Positions 57,368-64,000 of a DNA stretch of 64,000 nt are shown here, piece after piece; position 1 is the stretch's first letter; every line of letters begins with the position of its first letter. The notes beneath the pieces are model-generated. The model saw only the letters and a list, made by a program, of their open reading frames with translations. It was not told the DNA's origin and did no database searches. A program made the translations under genes and the position numbers. Source of the DNA: Cryptomeria japonica (Eukaryota; Streptophyta; Pinopsida; Cupressales; Cupressaceae); contig NC_081409.1 in the NCBI RefSeq assembly GCF_030272615.1, positions 872,753,927-872,817,926 on the forward strand. The letters run 5' to 3'.

Positions 57368-60300
57368 ATGAGTTTTACAACAATAAGCCCCACTTACACT
57401 ATTCCCATTAGACGAAGCCTTAGAATTAAGTCTTTCCAAGGTTTAATTACTGAGGAGATGGAACCTAATTTGAATAGCCTTTTTAACGAGGATATGAGTA
57501 ATTCCTCTAATCCTCCTAATGATGAAGAAGCTCTCCATGAGGTTTCTGTAGAACAACTTTCGAAATTGGATAACCAATTTGGTGATTTTCAGCAATGGAT
57601 GTCTCAAGAGTATCCCGATAGTCAAGCTATTTCATTAATTGAGGGTCTAAAACATATGCTTCAAAGTGATAAGAATGGAATTGATATTTTGCGTGGTATT
57701 GCACACATTGTGGATTCGAATGTGATGCCTATGAAGAGTTGTGCTGAAAATTTAGGTTATACACAACCTCCCACTCAAGTCAATCATTCTATTCCTTTAA
57801 CAACTTCTATTGCTAGCATACCTACCTTTACATCAAACATAATGACTACTTCTATACAAGACATTCCGCCTATGATCAACAATCATGGGGGCAATCCTTC
57901 CTCTTCAATAAACCCTCTTCCTTCATTCAATCCGACTTCTTCATTCATTCCTTCAATGAGTGTTCCTATTACATCTCCACAAATGAACCTGGCGCAAGGG
58001 GGCAATTCATTCAACCATTCCATTCCTCCTTGTAGTGTTCCTCCTTTCCAATCATCTCCTATGACTAACTATCATAGTGTCCCGCCACCTTACTCTCAAT
58101 CAATACCTTCTTTCAATAACATCATACCTCCATCACAATCTAACACATCCAATATGAATTCTTCAACTGAAGTGACCATTAATAATCTTGCACAAACTGT
58201 CTCTTCTTTACAGCAACAAATTGCCTCTATGAATCAATCTAAGTCTATTGTGCCCACATTCGATGTTGCGAGCCCACTTTCTCTTGACATTGTTCGAGCT
58301 ATCCCACCTAAACATGTTGAAATCCCGCATTTGGAGCTTTATAATGGTAAAGGTGATCCTCTAACACATGTTAAGACTTTTCAAACAATATGTACCGATT
58401 TTGCTTATGACCAAAGGTTGCTTGCAAAATTGTTTACTAGAACATTAAGAGATAAAGCCCTACAATGGTATTGCTCGTTGCCTTCTTATTCTATTACTTC
58501 TTTCAAACAACTTGCAAATGCTTTTATTCAACAATTTCAAAACAATATAAGTCCTAAAGTTACTTTGATTGATTTAATGCATTGTAAACAAGGTGTTAAA
58601 GAAAAAGTGACTGATTTCATTGGTAGATATAAGCATTTGTATGCTCAAATTTCTTTTCCAGTGCCTGACAATGATATTCAAAGAATCTTTATTTCTAATT
58701 TACAAAAAGATATTCGAGACAAACTTCTATTTTTTGAGTTTACTTCTTTCCAACAGTTGTGTGCAACTCTTCACAATTATCAACTGACTGTGAGTCAAAT
58801 GGAACAAGCAAATCCTATGGCTCCGAGTGATAAGGGTGATAGTAGTCAACAACCATTTGGAAAGTTTAAACCGAATAGAGAATCCATCAAATTCAATGAA
58901 AACATCATCAACAACAATGTGAATGCAGCATCAGGTGTGCCTCCTATTTCTAAGTTTTTCAAGAAAGAAAGAAAGTTTACTCCTTTGAATGAATCATTGC
59001 ATAGTATTATGAATAAGTTATTGGAACAAAATGTGCTTACTCTTCCTCCTATAAAGCAAATAGATCCTACAAAGATTAATTCACCCTATTTTGATAACAA
59101 ATTTTTTTGTCAATTTCATCGTCAACCTGGGCATGATATTGAAAAATGTTTTGCTTTAAAGGGTAAAATTCAAGATTTGATTGATAATAATACTATCTTT
59201 GTTTCAGGAGTGAATGATAAAGGCAACACATATGTAGCTCCTCCTAACCAAAATCTTCAGATTTTTACTGATCCATTACCTTCTCATACCTCTAATGCGA
59301 TTGAGACTAATGATTCCTCTTTCTCATCTGATGGTCTTGTGTCTATGACTCCGAATGTGATTAACTTTGTAGAGCAGCAAGAAAACCCTAAAGAACCTTC
59401 CATCACATTTGATTCTAGTGAAACTATCAGGGCACCTGATGGTCCTTTATACATAGTTGCAAAAGTCAAGACTACACCTTGCCGTGGAGTGCTGATTGAT
59501 CCTTCGTGCATGGTTAATGTTATTACTGAAGAATTTCTTTTTACTTTGCAATTGAATCAAGTGATCTATGACAAAACAGATGTGGTTGTGAAATTATTTG
59601 ATGCATTTTCTTCTCCTGCAATTGGTTCTATTACATTACCTATTGAAGTCCATAACAAATCCCTTGATGTGAACTTTGCTATTATTCCTTCATCCGAACA
59701 ATTTCGTGTGAAGCTTGGCTATCCTTGGCTATCTTCCATGAAAGCTATTGCTTCTCCTATTCACAAGTGTTTGAAATTTCCCCATAATGGTGAAGTTGTT
59801 ACTGTCAATCATAGTCTCTTTAAACTAGCTGAAAGAACTTCTAGCGTTCCTATTGATTATTTTTGGCCTAAACAATTCCAATCTCTTCCCCCGCAAAGTG
59901 ATCATCTTTTCAAATCTTATCAAAAGTGGAAAATATATATGATCCTATCTCTAAGTGAACCTAGAACACCCAAACTTGACATTCCTATCGTTCTTGAGAA
60001 GGAAGTTCTTCCTTTGAAAGATAAAACTAATGTCTTTCCTCAAGAAGATTCCCAACCCGTTCCTATGGATGTGACTATGTCTATGTCTAATAAACTTTCT
60101 AAAAGTAGACCTATACCTCCTCGTCATGATGGACTTGGTCTCCTTCCTAAACCAAATATTCCTCCTTTATATGGAGCAGTTCCTCCTCCTTCCTTTTATA
60201 GAGAGAAGAGACCTTCCTCTTCTCCTATTATCCAACCTAAGAGACCACAACCTAAACACCCAAGTGATAAGGATGAGAACATTCCTCCTCCTCAATCTTC

Positions 60301-60799
60301 TCCACTTCCTACTAAGACTAGACAAAATCATTCTGCATGTGAACGCCGATGAAAGCGTCGTCTTAGAGCTCAGGCAGTTGCTTCTCAAACTTTGCAATCT
60401 CCAAAAACACCTTCAACAAGCATTATTCCATTTTCTCCAAAATCTCCTAAACATAAGATACATGATGATCTTGATCCTGTGCGAGTTAAAGATCCTATTT
60501 TTATAAATCTTGATGATGATATAGATGAAAAGGTTATTCATGATGAAAATGTTACTTCTCTTGCTTCTGATAGTGAATATGAATATGTTGATGTTGATAA
60601 CCATTTATCTAATGCATTTTCTAAAGCACTTATCCTAGCTCCTAGACAAGAACAACGTGGCTTGGAACATGAACATAGCCCTTGTTTGGATCTTGTGATA
60701 GCTCCATCTGCTGTGTTGGATGTTCCTCCTCTAGCGTGTTCCCTACCTTCCCGAAACATTGATCAGCAAGATCGGGGGGTAGATGACGTGCTAGACTAG
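57368..60799 (+). CDS. Gag-protease-like polyprotein of copy 2 (one TGA at 60,350)
   Basis: One frame of 1,143 codons from ATG 57,368 (MSFTTISPTYTIPIRRSLRI) with a single TGA at 60,350, where copy 1 has CGA (Arg). The gag core, the motif FCQFHRQPGHDIEKC, and the protease-like segment GVLIDPSCMVNVITEEF are all conserved; DPS replaces DTG/DSG at 59,498. The tail is Pro/Ser/Lys-rich, then acidic. Relative to copy 1 it lacks six residues near 60,440. The upstream ATG, lost in copy 1, supports this start. By family it should encode capsid-forming Gag; RT and integrase would have to come from another element. Confidence 0.85.
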
Positions 60800-61528
60800 T
60801 TTCATTAGCATAGCAGATTCTCTCCTCCTCTCTTTTTTTACTTCTTCTATGTGTTATTCTCATTCTTCTATTTGTTGTCCTTAGTGTTGTTTACTTGAGG
60901 ACGATGCAAAGCATTAAGATCTCTTTTGGTCTCTCTCATGTTGACTCAAAAGACATATGTGTTCCCTTCTTCTAGGTGACCTTCCTTGATTGGGGAATGA
61001 CGAACAATTATGCATACATACATATGATCATACAGCATACTGACCCAGGAAAGTGAAGTCACCTCGTGCTTTGTGTTTTGTGTCTATTATCCTTGGGTTT
61101 ATCTCACACTTGGGGGCTAAATCTTTGTGATAACGTGCTCCTTTCCCTTCTCATTTCTTATGTGTATCACTACCTTAAAGCAATCACCCCCATTGAGGCG
61201 TGTGCGATCGCTTTAACGTAGGGGGGCATACACCCTGTCTATCCCTTCAGGATACTTGAAAATTTGTTGGCAAACTTAGCTTTGCCTTGAAAATTTTTGG
61301 TATTTTTCTTGCATGACTCATAGTGAGGGAACCTTACTACTGACAGTCATGGTCCTCCCTCGTGATCTTCCCTTTTACTTTGTCAATCGAAGTCGTAAGA
61401 TCCTTAGTCCACTGGGGGCTTGGTGTGTCTTGCCTCCTTGACGTGGTGAAAGTCTTTCAATGTTGTTTCCTTGTACTTTACCGGAAGTATGAGTGTACGC
61501 TTATACTCCTGCTAAAGTGGGGGCTAAA
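60800..61528 (+). other. 3' untranslated region of copy 2 with stem-loop and PPT
   Basis: TTAAAGCAATC (61,175-61,185) pairs with GATCGCTTTAA (61,206-61,216) with one mismatch; copy 1 has the same stem. PPT AAAGTGGGGGCTAAA abuts the 3' LTR at 61,529, and an earlier TTGGGGGCTAAAT lies near 61,110. No ORF. Confidence 0.65.
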
Positions 61529-62745
61529 TGTAGCATCCTAAAATTGCGACACTTGCAATTTCGACTGCATTTGGGTCTTCACGATGGCGATGCAACACGG
61601 AACCTGAATGGAGACCCCGAAACTTGTTCATGACACCAAAAACTGCATTTTCCAGTACCCTGGCCTGATCCTCCTTGCACCCCGCTGTCCCTGGAGGTGG
61701 GACCATGGTGCCCAGTGCCCTGATCCCTGGCCCTATTTTGGGCCCGATCTCTTATGGGGCTTCGGGTCTTTTAGTTTGCAAATTGAAAAATTATCTTTCC
61801 TTGTCGGCCCAAGGTCAGAAAAATTAGTCTATCAACCCTAATTGGCAAGTATATAAACAACATTTCCTCTCTCATTTTGGTAAGACGGAAAAAGCGTGGA
61901 AATGATACTCAAACATTCAAGCATTCAAGCATTCAAGCATTCAGGCATTCAAGCATTCCTTCAAGCAATTGATCATTCTAAGTCTCCATTCAAGGCTAAG
62001 TATTGCATTCAAGACAAGGATTCAACCATTGAAGAGGAGATCACATACAACATACAACATATAACATACAACATACAACAACATCTACACCTTCGCATGT
62101 AAGAATACAAACATTCTTACAACAAGGTACTAGTACTTGTTTTACATTACAATCATTTACATTTACAGCATTCTCATTTCTTGGTTAATTCCAAAACCGG
62201 GGTTTGACCTAAGGGCAAACCCCTAATCCCTAACCCCCCAATCGTCTTCGCTTTTCTGTGCGTAGGTTGCAGGTACGCAGCTGAAATTGAAGATCTGGAA
62301 TCCTTGTGCAAAGACGAATAGATCCCCCTTCGTTTTGCGGATTTTTCGGAGGACCGTGTGCACTCCGAGCATCATCGTCCCATCAACTTTCGCTCAAATT
62401 TGCAGGACAGCACCGTCTCGACATTTTACTACTAATTCTAGGTCCGCAGCTTCATCCTATATCCCTATCTCTATTTATAAGCGAATCTTTCTCACTTTTC
62501 ATGCATTCCTAGCTTAATCTTTCTATCTACATTCTTTACAAAAGAGGGTAGCCTTGTTGTCTTAACCCTTGAAACTCATTTAGAATCCAATCTTGCATTG
62601 TGTGGGATTGGATCTTGTGGGTTTCAACCCCTCTTTTGAATGTAAAGTCTCCCCTAAGTGAAAACCGTCAATCCTAGTGACCTCCCTTCTCTCTCCTTGG
62701 AGTTGGAGAGGGGAGAGCAACTAGGGTTCGATTTTCGGCTTTACA
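61529..62745 (+). repeat. 3' LTR of gag-pro element copy 2
   Basis: TGTAGCATCC...GCTTTACA, 1,217 bp. It has only one of the paired 5' hairpins (61,700-61,726, degenerate), so about 28 bp of the hairpin pair is missing, plus the later module at 62,351-62,380. ATTCAAGC-type units number about five near 61,913-61,955. Confidence 0.9.
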
Positions 62746-62750
62746 GATGC

Positions 62751-64000
62751 TAAAGGTGGTAGAATCTTCACACTAAACGACAAATTATTTCAAAAAGTTT
62801 TCCTCCCAAGTCTTGAAGCAAAACCCCATTAGTCACGGAGAGATTGGGTTTGGAATAAAAAAGGGCCAAGGTTAGCTATAAAGAAAAATGCTCGCCCAAT
62901 TACAAAGATAAAAAATAGGGAGATACACTAGAACCAATTCCAAATTTCAAGAATGAGCCTAAAAAACTTTAAAGATTACAAATCCTTAAGCAATGGAAGC
63001 CAAACAACCTACAAATACAACAAGTAAGAAGCAATGGTCTCCAAATCCATAATAATAATCTTTGTATTATGACAATGGAGCTTCTTGATATTGTTGTGCA
63101 AGAGAATGGATGAATAAATTACATAGAAATGTGTATAGATTAGAAAATCAAATAAGAATTTTATAGTGTATGGAAGAATGCAAGAATGAAGTTTAAATCT
63201 TAATCTTGGAGTCAAAAGAAAGGTTTTAAAGCCCAAAATAGCAAGCTGAAATGATTCTTAACAATGGCGTAGGTTGGCAGAGGCAATACATTATTGAAAC
63301 ACAACAAATGTGACATCTTCATGGTTAATACAATCATGTATTTTCATAGAAAGCCAGCGCATCACATAGATGTCTATGCATGACACATTTGTCCAAATAA
63401 AAAATTGGACTAATGATCAAGATATTGGGTATGTGTGGCAAGCTGGAAATGTTTTGGCTTAGCATAGAGAGTAATGAACATAATTGTCTTAAATTTACCT
63501 CAAGGTAAGACGTATGTGATATGAAATTACTTAGAGATGCAATTTTTGACATAAAATTAAGATTTGAAGGTTTATTTGAAGCAGAATTTATTCTAGGAGT
63601 AAGTTTTTCATTGGTTCATTTGAGAAATGGATTTGGTAAAGAACATATTGGATTTTGCGTGCCAGATTATGAGTGTGGGATACAAATAAAAGGTAATATT
63701 CTAACAAAATGGAATAGAAACTTCAAATTGAATCACCGACTCACCTATGACAAAGTGGAGAGGTCAATTACATGAAAATAATGAATTAATAACATGATTC
63801 AAAATAAAATGTAATACCCCTTAATGATAGGTTGATAAGCTCTAAAAATTATAAACATATGTTACTCACTTTGACAATATCTACTTATTCCATATCATAA
63901 TTAAAAAATGATGGAAAATATCTACTTGGTCCAAGTCAAGATCAAGGAATGCTGAACTTGATATTAATTTATAGATTTTTGACAAGATAGATGATTGGCT
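62751..64000. other. Unassigned DNA right of copy 2
   Basis: Continues the sequence interrupted at 54,942. AT-rich. The open stretch at 63,521-63,775 has no recognisable domain. Nothing further seen. Confidence 0.4.

Larger units (their letters stand above)
54943..62745 (+). mobile_element. Gag-pro-only LTR retrotransposon, copy 2 (non-autonomous, TR-GAG-like)
   Basis: 7,803 bp, same family as copy 1, with exact 5-bp duplication GATGC (54,938-54,942 and 62,746-62,750). LTRs, PBS, leader with stem-loop modules, a single gag-pro frame, conserved 3' stem-loop and PPT are all present; polymerase and integrase are absent as in copy 1. The LTRs resemble each other more than copy 1's LTRs, with subfamily-specific differences in the GC-rich modules. 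Confidence 0.92.

Noticed and set aside
1-64000. tRNA, rRNA or CRISPR-like arrays
   Set aside because: No cloverleaf-type A/B box pairs or rRNA cores were recognised; the tandem repeats seen have no spacer-repeat organisation.

Overview
The window is plant nuclear DNA made almost entirely of transposable elements in several stages of decay. No intact host gene is visible. Plant diagnostics are Athila/Tat-like Ty3/gypsy polyprotein, CACTA (En/Spm) transposase domains, a Ty1/copia gag with an initiator-Met tRNA primer site, and a plant-type PPR fragment. The density of old, nested, long-LTR elements fits a large-genome plant, possibly a gymnosperm. That assignment is inference, because no species-diagnostic gene is present.

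Layout. (1) 1-1.29 kb is the decayed 3' half of an unrecognised coiled-coil ORF. (2) 2.93-3.94 kb and 15.01-19.38 kb form one older element: a palindrome plus TATA box, a leader of about seven degenerate ~128-bp repeats, then a 3.65-kb reading frame broken only by stop codons. It was split by (3) a complete 11-kb Athila-like Ty3/gypsy element at 3,943-15,005. That element has 1.26-kb LTRs, 5-bp duplication GGTAT, PBS, gag, pol, an internal PPT-like tract, an extra 3' ORF and a PPT. (4) About 20.6-39.7 kb is a decayed CACTA transposon on the minus strand. TnpD (Transposase-associated, tnp2, DUF4218, DUF4216) lies at 39.65-35.28 kb and the Transposase_24/TnpA-like gene at 33.36-21.2 kb. It contains a large inverted repeat (arms about 1.4 kb). 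One arm is split by (5) a 7.86-kb LTR retrotransposon at 24,849-32,707 (duplication GAATT). A second copy of that family is at 54,943-62,745 (duplication GATGC). (6) 39.7-54.9 kb holds a PPR fragment, a decayed DDE-like protein, a ~360-bp satellite, an unrecognised multi-exon minus-strand pseudogene, a 0.96-kb AT repeat bounded by inverted repeats, and the 5' end of a Ty1/copia element on the minus strand.

The most unusual system is the retrotransposon family in (5). Both copies carry full LTRs, PBS, PPT and target duplications. Each encodes one ~1,140-codon Gag-protease-like frame with only one stop, and no reverse transcriptase, RNase H or integrase. This is the architecture of non-autonomous Gag-only LTR elements (TR-GAG type). 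Each copy repeats a 27-30-nt GGACC...GGTCC stem-loop module through the LTR and leader, two or three per LTR plus two in the leader. The Athila-like element separately carries an 11-nt motif, TTCCTGCAGCC, at eight exact and many near-exact sites in LTRs and coding DNA.

Transposition of the gag-pro family would need polymerase and integrase supplied in trans; no donor with matching LTRs is in the window. Most premature stops in the older ORFs are TAG, TAA or TGA where Gln or Arg would fit, as expected from deamination of methylated cytosine.
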